From Promethearchaeota archaeon (lineage in GTDB: Archaea > Asgardarchaeota > Lokiarchaeia > Sigynarchaeales > SOKP01), in NCBI GenBank assembly GCA_030605085.1, contig JAUWBH010000030.1, positions 1-42,479 of the forward strand: a stretch of 42,479 bases of DNA, written 5' to 3'. A model generated the notes under the pieces. The model saw only the letters and a list, made by a program, of their open reading frames with translations, had not been told where the DNA came from and did not search any database. Below, one piece after another: positions 25,334-34,388 of the stretch; within the stretch, counting starts at the first letter, position 1, and each line of letters opens with the position of its first letter. The position numbers were made by a program, and so were the translations under genes.

Positions 25334-26125
25334 GTGGAAAAAAATATAGGGATTATTCCTTTATTACGGAAAGAGGGTTTAGTAAAACGATTAGAAAGTG
25401 AAATTTTTGATAATATTAAAGATCAGGAACACAATAAAATATACCCTTGCAAAGTCGGTCTAAATGATTATAATATTGATTATGTCGCAAAGATTTGGAT
25501 GATCTTAAAAATTAGAAAGTTTGACATAGATAAAATAGTCGCAATGGGAGAGGATGTTGGAAGTATTTTACATTTAGGGATTTTACCCTACCTCACTGAC
25601 TTCTTTCATCAAATCGAGAAAGTCATATTGAGAGGATTGGATAAAAAGGGGATTAATTTTGACTGTTTTTTTGGTAGAACAATTGAAAATGAGGGCATAA
25701 ATCTAATAAGTACTGTTATAAGGTTGACACATAATCTAAAAGAATCGGGTTTTAACCCTCCTTTTATATTGATGAGCGATTTTAATACTCTTCATCGGGC
25801 TGAAGTCGGTCCTCTGATCCAGACACCAGAAGGTTATTTAATTTCAAAAAAAAGGCAAATTGAAAATATGGATGATATTTTTAAATGGATTGAACTCCTA
25901 AATGACGCAGATAAAGACAACGATCATGAACTCGTTTGTATTCCTAAATCGAAACAAAATAAACCCACTTTTAAACTTATCGAGAAAAGCCCTTTAGAAG
26001 TTACTTTTAGATATAATGGAGGCACGAATGGTAATTTAAATTATGTGATCGATATTTGCTGGTACGGAGCTCTTAAAATTGATGATCCTAATTCAATACA
26101 GCGAATTAAAATAAATTTAAATTGA
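25334..26125 (+). CDS. Conserved-looking protein of unknown function, upstream of the nuclease
   Basis: 263 residues, soluble, mixed alpha/beta. The start is GTG at 25334; no in-frame ATG gives a longer product. No motif of a known family is recognised. Visible features are a charged N-terminal helix region, a central LTHNLKESGFNPPFILMSDF segment and a C-terminal GGTNGNLNYVIDICWYGAL segment. It ends only 33 bp before the likely TTG start of the LAGLIDADG-like/nuclease protein on the same strand, so they may be one transcription unit and could work together (inference). Confidence 0.55.
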   Translation: MEKNIGIIPLLRKEGLVKRLESEIFDNIKDQEHNKIYPCKVGLNDYNIDYVAKIWMILKIRKFDIDKIVAMGEDVGSILHLGILPYLTDFFHQIEKVILRGLDKKGINFDCFFGRTIENEGINLISTVIRLTHNLKESGFNPPFILMSDFNTLHRAEVGPLIQTPEGYLISKKRQIENMDDIFKWIELLNDADKDNDHELVCIPKSKQNKPTFKLIEKSPLEVTFRYNGGTNGNLNYVIDICWYGALKIDDPNSIQRIKINLN

Positions 26126-26158
26126 GAAAATTTAAAAAAAAGTTTTGAGGATATTATT

Positions 26159-26751
26159 TTGTCTATTATTATACTTACTCCTAAAAGTATAATCTCTTCC
26201 AGGCTTGTTTATATTTAATTGATGGTTTTAAAGGTTTTAAAGAATGGAAACAACACCTAGTAAAAAAATTAAGGGAACAAAAAGAAATTACTGAAATTAA
26301 TAATGTTCTATCAGATGAGTCAAAAGAAGAATGGGTAAAAACATTAGAAAACCATATTGATGAGGTTCCAGAAGGGGAGTTTTCGAAAGAAATCAGCACC
26401 GAGCTAAAAAATATAATTGAAATTTATAGCAACCTTAAGAATATTTTTTATAGTAATAAAATTTCAAACGAAAGAAAAGATAAGCTTTTAGCGGAAATAG
26501 GTAAAAAACTCAATCCTAATTATCGACAATCTTTTGAAGATCTAAGAGACTTTCAAGCAATACACGAGGAATATACAACAAAGGGATACGAAAAGAGTTT
26601 AATTATTAAGGGAAAGAGTGTAGCTAAAAAACTTGGAAAAAAATTAGAATCAATTATAAATGAGACTTTTTTACAAGAGGTTTTAAACGAACAAAACTCT
26701 GATATAAAAATATTCAAGGAGATTTTAAGGGAAAATCTATATAAAAGTACA
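26159..26751 (+). other. Frameshifted N-terminal extension of the nuclease gene
   Basis: The reading frame of the downstream gene is open from 26185 to 26752 without a standard start codon. The residues are clearly protein-like: EEWVKTLENHIDEVPEGEF and RQSFEDLRDFQAIHEEY. A TTG at 26159-26161 with GAGG 8 nt upstream (26147-26150) starts a different frame, SIIILTPKSIISSRLVYI, which stops at 26216-26218. Adding one T to the short T-run near 26213-26215 would join the two into LVYILIDGFKGFKEW and give a protein of about 1005 residues. This segment also contains a third copy of the ~100-residue repeat of the main ORF, so it is part of the same protein. The cause could be a real frameshift or a sequencing error. 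Confidence 0.7.
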
Positions 26752-29175
26752 ATGGTTAGCATAAATGAAAAATCTAAGTTAATAAAGATTATTCAAAAGG
26801 AGCAACTTACTGAAGAAGATAAAGAAGAATTAAGACATATACTGAGCAAGCTTCCTTCTAAAGAATTTAAATCGTTATTAGGTAAAGTACCACCAGAAGT
26901 TCTAACTGCCAGTGAAGAAAGATATAAGATACCTAGTCAAGAGAAAGAGTTAATAAAACAAGAGTTTTCAAATGGAATCCCCATCCAACGGTTAAAAGAA
27001 ATAATTAGCACCCATAAAGACGAGTTCGAAGACGATTTCATTGAGAGAATTCAATCTTTTTACGATGATGTGATTACTAATAATCGACAGAGATTATTTT
27101 TAAGTTCTCGTAAGATAGATAAAATAATATCAGGATACAGGCATATGCTTTATGGTGATAACGCACTTTCTAAGAAATCCATTAGAAAATTAGAGCTTCT
27201 CATTGGAAGATCCGTTCCAATTATAGAGGATTGGCGTAAGCCTTATGAAAGACATTTATCATCGGGAGAGAAAATACAAATTTTACCTGAAGGAATTGAA
27301 TTACTCAAGTATGAAATGAAATTGGGAATTCTTATTCAGAGATTATCGAATATTATTGATAATTATAATTTAGAAGATGATTTTATTCAAAATGTTAGGC
27401 GTATTTACGAAGACGCCTTAATCTCTGGTTATGAAAATGTTAAAATTCCCATTGATAAGTTAAATGAGTTTATTAAAAACTATAGAGGTATTATATATTA
27501 TAACAATTCGACATCAAGAGATATTCTTAATAAATTGCAAATGTTGGTTGATAAACCTATTCCACATAAGATCGTTTATGGTATAAAAAAAATGGAACCT
27601 GTATTGTTAATAAAAAACGATCTCCATGCGGAATTTATTGGAACATTTATTATGAAAGGAAATGTCTACTTTAAACCGCATCATCTTACTGTAAGTTTCA
27701 ATAAAGATAGCCATCCTAAGTACATTGCTTATTTAGAATCACTCATTGCTAGTGTTTTTAAGGAAACTCCGATTTTGATTCGTGGTAGTAATGATTTCTT
27801 TTTGTCAGGAGAAGCAGTTTCTCAATATTTCAAATCTCAAGGATTATCAAATACTAATAAAAAAGTTCCATCGTGGATCAAAAAACCACTAACTTGGATT
27901 CGAGAAAATCCAGATGAATGGAGAAAAAAATATTTACCACTCGTAGTAGCTTGTCTAAAAGGCATGATAAATGCTACTGGTTGGATTGGTGTTCAAGAGA
28001 AGTGGAATCGAATACGAATTAGTTTAACGAGAAGCAATAGAACTATTATAGAAGACTTTCGCGATCTATGTACTTCTCTAGACATTAAGACGACCAAAAT
28101 TTCTGAGATCACAGATAAAAGACCAAATAGAAGTTTAATGTATCATATTAGCATTAATGCAGCAGAGCATGTTAGAAGATTTCTTATAGACATCGTTAAG
28201 CCTATGAAATGGGATTTGATAAGAGACGATTTACAGAAAATTTTAAAAAAGAAAGGCACTTCGATTGAAGATGCACTAGAAATATCTCATGAGTTAAGAG
28301 ATTTAAGAAGACAAGTTTTCAAACATCAGCAAAGATACACATTTCAATATCACCCAATCCGAATTAAACAAATTAAAAATCCTACTTTGCGAAAGCGTTT
28401 GCAAGATTATATTGAGAACATATCTTTTAAACTTTATCCTTACAACGCATTTCAAATAAAGACCAATATTAGACCGAGTAGTTTAAAACTTCGTGGTAAT
28501 TATCAAGAAAGAATAAATACGAGTTTTATTAAAGCTCATCTTGTAGATAATTTGTTAATCAACGGTAGTATTAAGAAATACTCTTACGATAGTTTACCGA
28601 GAGGTCCTTATCTTGATCTTTTAAATTTAGTTCGACAAATTTTTACCGATTTTCGAATAAAATATCGTGGCATAACGCCCCCTCATCCACCTATACTTAA
28701 AAGAATTATGATTAAACTCCCTAGCGCGAAAGCCTCTGAAATCCCTGTCTGGTCGATGTTAAAAGGTAATGAATATTGCGTCGGACACATTGATTTATTT
28801 TTAGCTGACGAAGTGATTTCTAGAAACACTTTAAGAAGCACCTTATACATAGCAGATTTAAAAGCAGATGAGACCGATATAATTAGAAGTTTACCTCAAA
28901 TAGTATCCTACGGAGTAATGTTAAAGAATCTGATTTTTAAAACATCTTCAGATTTTAAAGCTTTTGACCTAAAATGTATTATGTTTACTAAAGACGAAGT
29001 ATGGGAGTTTGAACCCGATTCTTTAAAATACGAGCTCATTAATTTTATTAAATACGCCAATTCTATTAGAAACATCCCACTGAAGAGTTTATCTTTTTCA
29101 AAAGGGCTTTCAAGAACGGATCTCTTAAAGGACATTGAAAAAGTTGTTGCTTTCCTTCAATCCTTTTTTATCTAA
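26752..29175 (+). CDS. LAGLIDADG-like domain fused to RecB/Cas4-type PD-(D/E)xK nuclease
   Basis: 807 residues from the first ATG; the true protein probably starts upstream (see 26159-26751). Two tandem ~100-residue helical repeats (~64-163 and ~181-279) share the L(I/L)K-E-x(3)-GI-IQRL-II...EDDFI pattern. Residues ~292-490 look like a two-motif LAGLIDADG fold: AEFIGTFIMKGNVY (~293-306) and LVVACLKGMINATGWIGV (~397-414), the latter after VPSWI. Both lack the catalytic acidic residue (K/N and A in place of D). The C-terminus has GHIDLF (Asp681), IADLK (Asp702, Lys704) and QIVSY (Gln716, Tyr720): the D...DxK...QxxxY set of RecB-family nucleases. I infer a DNase whose LAGLIDADG-like part only binds DNA. 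No helicase lies nearby. Confidence 0.7.
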   Translation: MVSINEKSKLIKIIQKEQLTEEDKEELRHILSKLPSKEFKSLLGKVPPEVLTASEERYKIPSQEKELIKQEFSNGIPIQRLKEIISTHKDEFEDDFIERIQSFYDDVITNNRQRLFLSSRKIDKIISGYRHMLYGDNALSKKSIRKLELLIGRSVPIIEDWRKPYERHLSSGEKIQILPEGIELLKYEMKLGILIQRLSNIIDNYNLEDDFIQNVRRIYEDALISGYENVKIPIDKLNEFIKNYRGIIYYNNSTSRDILNKLQMLVDKPIPHKIVYGIKKMEPVLLIKNDLHAEFIGTFIMKGNVYFKPHHLTVSFNKDSHPKYIAYLESLIASVFKETPILIRGSNDFFLSGEAVSQYFKSQGLSNTNKKVPSWIKKPLTWIRENPDEWRKKYLPLVVACLKGMINATGWIGVQEKWNRIRISLTRSNRTIIEDFRDLCTSLDIKTTKISEITDKRPNRSLMYHISINAAEHVRRFLIDIVKPMKWDLIRDDLQKILKKKGTSIEDALEISHELRDLRRQVFKHQQRYTFQYHPIRIKQIKNPTLRKRLQDYIENISFKLYPYNAFQIKTNIRPSSLKLRGNYQERINTSFIKAHLVDNLLINGSIKKYSYDSLPRGPYLDLLNLVRQIFTDFRIKYRGITPPHPPILKRIMIKLPSAKASEIPVWSMLKGNEYCVGHIDLFLADEVISRNTLRSTLYIADLKADETDIIRSLPQIVSYGVMLKNLIFKTSSDFKAFDLKCIMFTKDEVWEFEPDSLKYELINFIKYANSIRNIPLKSLSFSKGLSRTDLLKDIEKVVAFLQSFFI

Positions 29176-29372
29176 ACCTTTTTTTAATTCTTTTTTTTAG
29201 GATAAATTTTTCCGTGATTCTTTGAAATTATAGAGAATCCTAAAATTCTTTCTTTGGATGTCGAATAATAAATTTTTTAAGATATTTAAAACATATTTGC
29301 ATTATCCAGATAAAACTTATTGTCTTTTCCATATATTTAAAAATTTGAACAATAAAGTCAATCGCAGGTTAC

Positions 29373-31088
29373 ATGAAATTAGTAAATAAAAGAATAATTG
29401 TTAAGCTCTTAAGTTCAGAAGTCCCGTATTTTTCCATAGACGAGTTAGAAGAGATGATTGAAATTCCTCCATTAGAGATTAATTTTTCTTATGCATTTCC
29501 AGTATTTAAATTAGCAAAGCATGAAAAAAAAGATGCTAAATTTATTGCTAAAGATTTGATGAAGAAAATTGTATTACCAGATTATTTAGAAACCATTGAA
29601 GCAAGTGGAACTTATTTAAATTTTAGAGTTAAATCCTGTATTGTCTTAGGGAATGTATTTGAACTTCAAGAAGATTATGGAAAAATTCAAGAAGTTAGCG
29701 ATCAAAAAAAGACAAAACCATTAAGAATTGTGGTCGAATATCCTTCACCTAATACAAATAAGCCCCTTCATTTAGGACATATCCGTAACATGTTAATTGG
29801 GAGTACATTATCAAGTCTATTTCAGTATAAAGGACATTATGTATTTCAAGTTAATTTAAACAACGATAGAGGAATTCATATCTGTAAAAGCATGCTTGCT
29901 TACAAAAAATGGGGGAATAATGGAGACCCTATTAAAAAATCCGATCATTATGTAGGTGATTTTTATGTTAAATATAATCAAGAAGAAGAAAGAGACAAGA
30001 ACTTGCTTCAAGAAGCAAATAAGTTATTGAAACTTTGGGAACAAAAAGATCCAGAGACGCGAAAGCTATGGAAAAAAATGACCAGATGGGCTTTAGATGG
30101 TTTTAGAGAGACTTACAGAAAATTCAATATCTCGTTTGATAAGGAATATTTTGAATCTAATTTATATAAAGAAGGAAAAGACATAATTTTGAAGAATGTA
30201 GAGAAGGGTATCCTAAATAAGACGGAAGAAGGTGCCGTAATTGCCCATTTAAAAGAAAAGTATAAATTATCAGATAAAATATTGTTAAGAAGCAATGGAA
30301 CATCCATATATATTACTCAAGACATCTTTTTGGCTTATTTAAAAAAGAAAGATTTCAATTACGATAGATCAATTTACATAGTTGGCAACGAACAAAATTT
30401 GTATTTTAAGCAATTATTTGCGGTTTTAGACCTCATAGGTTTTAAGGAAGATAAATATCACCTCTCTTACGGAATGATTAGCCTACCAGAAGGAAGAATG
30501 AAGAGTAGGGAAGGTTCTATAGTAGACGCGGACGATATAATTGCTAAAATGCAAAATCTTGCATATCAAGAAGTAAACAAAAGATATCCTGAGCTCTCAG
30601 AAAAAGAAAAGACGAGAAGAGCAAAAATTATAGGAAACGCAGCGCTCAGATTTTTTATTTTGAAATTTAACCCAAAATCAGATTTTGTGTTTAATCCAAA
30701 AGAGAGCATCGCCTTTGAGGGTGAGACGGGATCATATGTGCAATACACATATACAAGAATAGAGTCTATAATAACCAAGTCAAAAGAAACAATTGGATTA
30801 AATGTAAATTTTGAATTATTGATTCACGATAAAGAAATTAAAATAATAAACCAATTAAATATTTTTCCAGAAATAGTTGATCTTGCTGTAGGTACATATG
30901 GGATTCATTTAATCCCTCAATATCTTTTAACCTTATGTCAATTATTTAATTCGTTTTATAGCACTTGTCCAGTAATTTCAGATAATAAGGAATTAGAACG
31001 AGCAAGATTATTACTAATCAGATGCGTTCAAATTGTTATAAAAATAGGACTAAAGATTCTAGGAATAGAAACATTAGATAACATGTAA
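29373..31088 (+). CDS. argS: Arginyl-tRNA synthetase
   Basis: 571 residues, a class I synthetase. The HIGH motif is HLGH (~133-136) in SPNTNKPLHLGHIRN, which is ArgRS-typical. The KMSKS-like loop is GRMKSREGS, followed by DADDII, and the anticodon-binding tail has the family ending RARLLLIRCVQIVIKIGLKILGIE. The N-terminal Add1-like domain (~1-95) is short. It charges tRNA-Arg in the cytosol. It lies 23 bp before an agmatinase-type gene on the same strand, tying translation and arginine breakdown together in location, though not necessarily in function. Confidence 0.93.
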   Translation: MKLVNKRIIVKLLSSEVPYFSIDELEEMIEIPPLEINFSYAFPVFKLAKHEKKDAKFIAKDLMKKIVLPDYLETIEASGTYLNFRVKSCIVLGNVFELQEDYGKIQEVSDQKKTKPLRIVVEYPSPNTNKPLHLGHIRNMLIGSTLSSLFQYKGHYVFQVNLNNDRGIHICKSMLAYKKWGNNGDPIKKSDHYVGDFYVKYNQEEERDKNLLQEANKLLKLWEQKDPETRKLWKKMTRWALDGFRETYRKFNISFDKEYFESNLYKEGKDIILKNVEKGILNKTEEGAVIAHLKEKYKLSDKILLRSNGTSIYITQDIFLAYLKKKDFNYDRSIYIVGNEQNLYFKQLFAVLDLIGFKEDKYHLSYGMISLPEGRMKSREGSIVDADDIIAKMQNLAYQEVNKRYPELSEKEKTRRAKIIGNAALRFFILKFNPKSDFVFNPKESIAFEGETGSYVQYTYTRIESIITKSKETIGLNVNFELLIHDKEIKIINQLNIFPEIVDLAVGTYGIHLIPQYLLTLCQLFNSFYSTCPVISDNKELERARLLLIRCVQIVIKIGLKILGIETLDNM

Positions 31089-31111
31089 ACCATAAGAATT
31101 AATTTTTTATT

Positions 31112-32014
31112 ATGAATTTCTACGATTTTGGAGAAGTCATAGATATAGATACTGAATTTGTAATTTTTGGAATTCCTTGGGATTATTTTACTTCTATTAT
31201 ATCTTCTAATTCCGCAATTGCTCCAAAAAAAATTCGGGATGTTACAGAAAATTTACATTTAATTTCGGAGATGGGTTATGAGATCCCTAAATTGAAAGCT
31301 GTTGATATTGGAGATGTAAAGATAGAACCTAAAAGTATAAGTAAAAACCTTGAAGAGATTGAAAATTTCGTTAATGACATTTATAATCAAAAAAAAACCG
31401 TAGTTTTAGTTATGATTGGTGGAGATCACTTTTGCAGTTATCCTGTTATTAAAACAGTTGGTAATTTTTTAGAAAAAAAAAGTAAATTCGGGATTTTAAT
31501 TTTAGACGCACATTTAGATTTATACAATGAATTTGATAAGGGATTATATTCTCACGCTACAGTTTCTCGTAGAGTTTATGATTTAGATTGTATTGATAAT
31601 AAGAACTTCCTAATCGTAGGAACAAGAGAGATTGATATTCCTGAATTACAAACCGTGAATGAAGAAAAAATAACGTATCTTAATGCGCATTTATTAATTG
31701 ATTTTGGCTTAAAAAGATATATAGAAAAGATAACAAATTTTTTTACTCATTCAAATATCAAAAATCTTTACGTATCGATTGATATCGACGCTCTAGATCC
31801 TTCCATTGCGCCTGGAACGGGTTTAGCAATTCCAGGTGGCTTTTCTTATAGAGAAATGTGGCAAATTTTAAAAGAATTAGCCAAAAACTTTAATATAATT
31901 GCATTTGATTTAGTGGAAGTTGCACCCAACTTAGATCATACTAATAATATGACCTGTATTTTAGCGGCTAAATTAATAATAGAATTTATGTCTTTCATCA
32001 AAATGAATAAATAA
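31112..32014 (+). CDS. Agmatinase/arginase family ureohydrolase
   Basis: 300 residues. All six dinuclear Mn ligands are visible: GGDH (His106), DAHLD (Asp132, His134, Asp136) and SIDIDALDPS (Asp224, Asp226), with the family segment PGTGLAIPGG after it. The enzyme splits a guanidino group to urea. With the pyruvoyl arginine decarboxylase at 32720, agmatine to putrescine plus urea is the likely reaction; arginine to ornithine is the alternative. The gene follows argS by 23 bp and is probably cotranscribed. It is convergent with the YkgJ-like gene. Confidence 0.88.
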   Translation: MNFYDFGEVIDIDTEFVIFGIPWDYFTSIISSNSAIAPKKIRDVTENLHLISEMGYEIPKLKAVDIGDVKIEPKSISKNLEEIENFVNDIYNQKKTVVLVMIGGDHFCSYPVIKTVGNFLEKKSKFGILILDAHLDLYNEFDKGLYSHATVSRRVYDLDCIDNKNFLIVGTREIDIPELQTVNEEKITYLNAHLLIDFGLKRYIEKITNFFTHSNIKNLYVSIDIDALDPSIAPGTGLAIPGGFSYREMWQILKELAKNFNIIAFDLVEVAPNLDHTNNMTCILAAKLIIEFMSFIKMNK

Positions 32015-32037
32015 GAAGTCCGAAATTACTTTTTAAT

Positions 32038-32670
32038 TTAGCATTTATTTTGCCATGCAATTAAATCCCTCTCAATTTTCTTTTTTATGTCCTCAAATTG
32101 AACTTCAAATTGTTGTATATCTTCTAACTCAAATGTTTGATAATTATCAGTTTTTCTCAATTTTCGAATGGCATAATAATCGTAATATCCCTCGTCAAAC
32201 ATTAAGACCGCTTTAGCCCAATCTTTAGGAATAAAAATTTTTGAAAGAGTGGAAATTCCTTCGTTTTTAAAATATTCATAGCTCACGGGATTCTTGCCTA
32301 AAGGGCACGAATTAATGTCGATATCAAATTTCATAATAGGTTCTATCTGGGAAAAAATTATTGGATATATGGCACAAAATACGGGTTTAATTTTTCTAAC
32401 GCCACAGCTACAATCTTTTCGTAAAAAAAGGCATATAGGTTTAAGTTTGATAACATTAATAATTCCATATTCAGTATTAATACCATCCAAGTATTTGTTC
32501 TCAAATTGGTGAAGATCCATATTAAGTTTGTTCGCCATATAATGTTTTTCTCCTGGAAGTAATGGACCAATCTTACAATATTCGCATATTCCTCCACAAT
32601 CAACGCACATTTGGAAAAATTCTCCATGAAATGATTGATGGAACTCATCAAAAGTTTCAAAACTTATCAT
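32038..32670 (-). CDS. YkgJ/UPF0153-like cysteine-cluster protein
   Basis: 210 residues. The N-terminal cluster CVDCGGICEYCKIGPL, followed by C(L)F and a CSCG..KPVFCAIYPI block, matches the putative zinc- or iron-chelating domain of the YkgJ family (CxxCxxxCxxC...PxxCxxYP). The role of the family is not firmly known; some members are proposed to bind Fe-S or zinc and to support protein modification. It follows the arginine decarboxylase gene on the same strand with a 49-bp gap, so the two could be cotranscribed. Confidence 0.7.
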   Translation of the reverse strand: MISFETFDEFHQSFHGEFFQMCVDCGGICEYCKIGPLLPGEKHYMANKLNMDLHQFENKYLDGINTEYGIINVIKLKPICLFLRKDCSCGVRKIKPVFCAIYPIIFSQIEPIMKFDIDINSCPLGKNPVSYEYFKNEGISTLSKIFIPKDWAKAVLMFDEGYYDYYAIRKLRKTDNYQTFELEDIQQFEVQFEDIKKKIERDLIAWQNKC

Positions 32671-32719
32671 TATAATTTCGCTCTTTATTTTATTGAATAA
32701 TTTAATTTAAAAAATATCA

Positions 32720-33268
32720 TTAAACAATAAATACGGCTGCTGCTATAACTGTTAACCACTCATTCTCATCTCTAACTGTCGCATATTCTGTTATATTTTT
32801 GGTCTCAATTATTTTACTGTTAATTTTGAAAATCTCTTGTTTTTCATCATAATTTGCTTCGGAATTAAAGGGAATATTAAGAGTTGTAGCTAACATTTCT
32901 GTCGCTAAATCCTCAGCAAATTCCCCCACTTTTTCCGGTTTTACTCCAAAGGCATGATATTCGGCTAAATACCCGCAAATTCCTTGTTCCGTAGGTTTTG
33001 CAACTCCAATTGATGCGATTGCGATGCGATTATACTCATTACTATTTGCACGACTCAATACTGTATAAATAACTTGTCCATCACGAAGTTGTGCCAATCC
33101 TTTCTTTTTTGAAACTTCAATACAATTAGGGGGTAATATGGAACTTACTTTAATCAAATTATATTTCCCTATACAAGCATCTCTTAAAGCTTGTTCAAAA
33201 GATCCTAATTTAGATCTATGAAATCCCTTCCCTTTTACGAAAAATACTGCTTTCGGAACTGTAGACAT
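32720..33268 (-). CDS. pdaD: Pyruvoyl-dependent arginine decarboxylase
   Basis: 182 residues, matching the archaeal proenzyme. The self-cleavage site is VSSILPPN (Ser42-Ser43): cleavage between the two serines turns the second into the pyruvoyl cofactor and yields beta and alpha chains. Downstream GKGFHRSKLGSFEQAL (N-terminal) and the AEYHAFG and FAEDLATEML segments fit the family. It makes agmatine from arginine, the first step of archaeal polyamine synthesis, which also feeds agmatidine on tRNA-Ile. It is divergent from the deoxyhypusine-synthase-like gene with only 75 bp between start codons, so the two share a promoter region. Confidence 0.92.
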   Translation of the reverse strand: MSTVPKAVFFVKGKGFHRSKLGSFEQALRDACIGKYNLIKVSSILPPNCIEVSKKKGLAQLRDGQVIYTVLSRANSNEYNRIAIASIGVAKPTEQGICGYLAEYHAFGVKPEKVGEFAEDLATEMLATTLNIPFNSEANYDEKQEIFKINSKIIETKNITEYATVRDENEWLTVIAAAVFIV

Positions 33269-33343
33269 TATCTTATAAATTGAATTCTAAACACCTATCT
33301 TATAATAAATATAATTTTATAGCTTAAAATAATTTTTTTAAAT
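33269..33343. promoter_or_regulatory. Shared divergent promoter region for pdaD and DHS-like gene 1
   Basis: 75 bp between the two start codons. It contains two direct ATCTTATAA copies (near 33271 and 33297) and TATA-like A/T blocks in both directions. The spacing leaves little room for independent promoters, so joint regulation of decarboxylase and DHS-like enzyme is likely. Confidence 0.45.
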
Positions 33344-34333
33344 ATGAAAGATCTTACTAAAGAAGATTATTTAATTAAAAAAATTGTACCTTTAGATGTA
33401 AAAAAAATCAAAAATATCGAAGGTCTATTAAAAAGTCTCAAATATTGTGGTTTTCAAGGTAGAAATTTAGGAAACGCTCTTGATATCCTTTATAAAATGG
33501 TTACAAACGAAGATTGTCTAACGATATTAACTTTAAGCGGAGCAATGGTTCCCGCAGGAATGGGGGATTTAATTTGCGTATTAATGGAACATAAATTGAT
33601 CGATGTTTTAGTTTCAACTGGTGCAAATATTATTCATGATTTAATTGATGTATTTTCTAATGTGGGGCATTATATAGGGAGCCCAAATGTAGACGATCAC
33701 AAATTATTTAATTTTCGAATAAATCGAATATATGACGTCTTTCTTCCAGAAGATAACTATAATATCACAGAAGATAAACTATTAGTTTTAATTCAAAAAA
33801 CTTTTAAAGAAAAAGAATTGTGCTTTATGCCTTCTGAACTATTAAAAAAAATTGGAGAACAAATAGAAGATCGCTGCATATTATCCATTGCTGCTAAAAA
33901 TAAGATACCTATTTTTGTCCCTGCTTTTACAGACTCTGAATTCGCTCTAAATCTTTTAAAATATTCTATAAAAGAAGGTTATAATTTTCAATTTGATATT
34001 TTAGGAGATGTTAAAAAATTTGCAGACATAATCAAAAATTCTAAAGAATATGGTACTATAATCATTGGAGGAGGGGTTCCTCGAAATTGGGCTCAACAAA
34101 TCTTTCCATTCCTAAATAAAATCGACAACATCGAAAGAATGGGATATAATTACTCTGTTAGGATCCACACAGCAACCGAATATGACGGCGGACTTTCAGG
34201 ATGTACTATTTCTGAATCAAAATCTTGGGGAAAATATTCGTTGGAATCTAAATATGTAAGTGTTTGGTGCGATGCTACAATAGCGTTACCTCTATTAGTT
34301 ATAGGTTTATTAGAACGATTAAATATTATATAA
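33344..34333 (+). CDS. Deoxyhypusine synthase-like protein, paralogue 1
   Basis: 329 residues with the DHS layout: SGAMVPAGMGDLI and LVSTGANIIHDL near the start, FVPAFTDSE in the middle, IIGGGVPRNWAQQ for NAD binding, and the nucleophile block SWGK. By position against human DHS (from memory), Glu323, Trp327 and Lys329 are kept (ESKSWGK), while His288 and Asp316, which hold spermidine, are not: GGGVPRN replaces GGGVxKHH and Leu sits at 316. True DHS moves the aminobutyl part of spermidine to a lysine of IF5A; this copy may use another amine donor or acceptor. It is followed by paralogue 2 after 55 bp. Confidence 0.85.
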   Translation: MKDLTKEDYLIKKIVPLDVKKIKNIEGLLKSLKYCGFQGRNLGNALDILYKMVTNEDCLTILTLSGAMVPAGMGDLICVLMEHKLIDVLVSTGANIIHDLIDVFSNVGHYIGSPNVDDHKLFNFRINRIYDVFLPEDNYNITEDKLLVLIQKTFKEKELCFMPSELLKKIGEQIEDRCILSIAAKNKIPIFVPAFTDSEFALNLLKYSIKEGYNFQFDILGDVKKFADIIKNSKEYGTIIIGGGVPRNWAQQIFPFLNKIDNIERMGYNYSVRIHTATEYDGGLSGCTISESKSWGKYSLESKYVSVWCDATIALPLLVIGLLERLNII

Positions 34334-34388
34334 TTCAATATATATATTATAATTAAATTAAAAAATATAGTAAACTTAAACGATTTAA

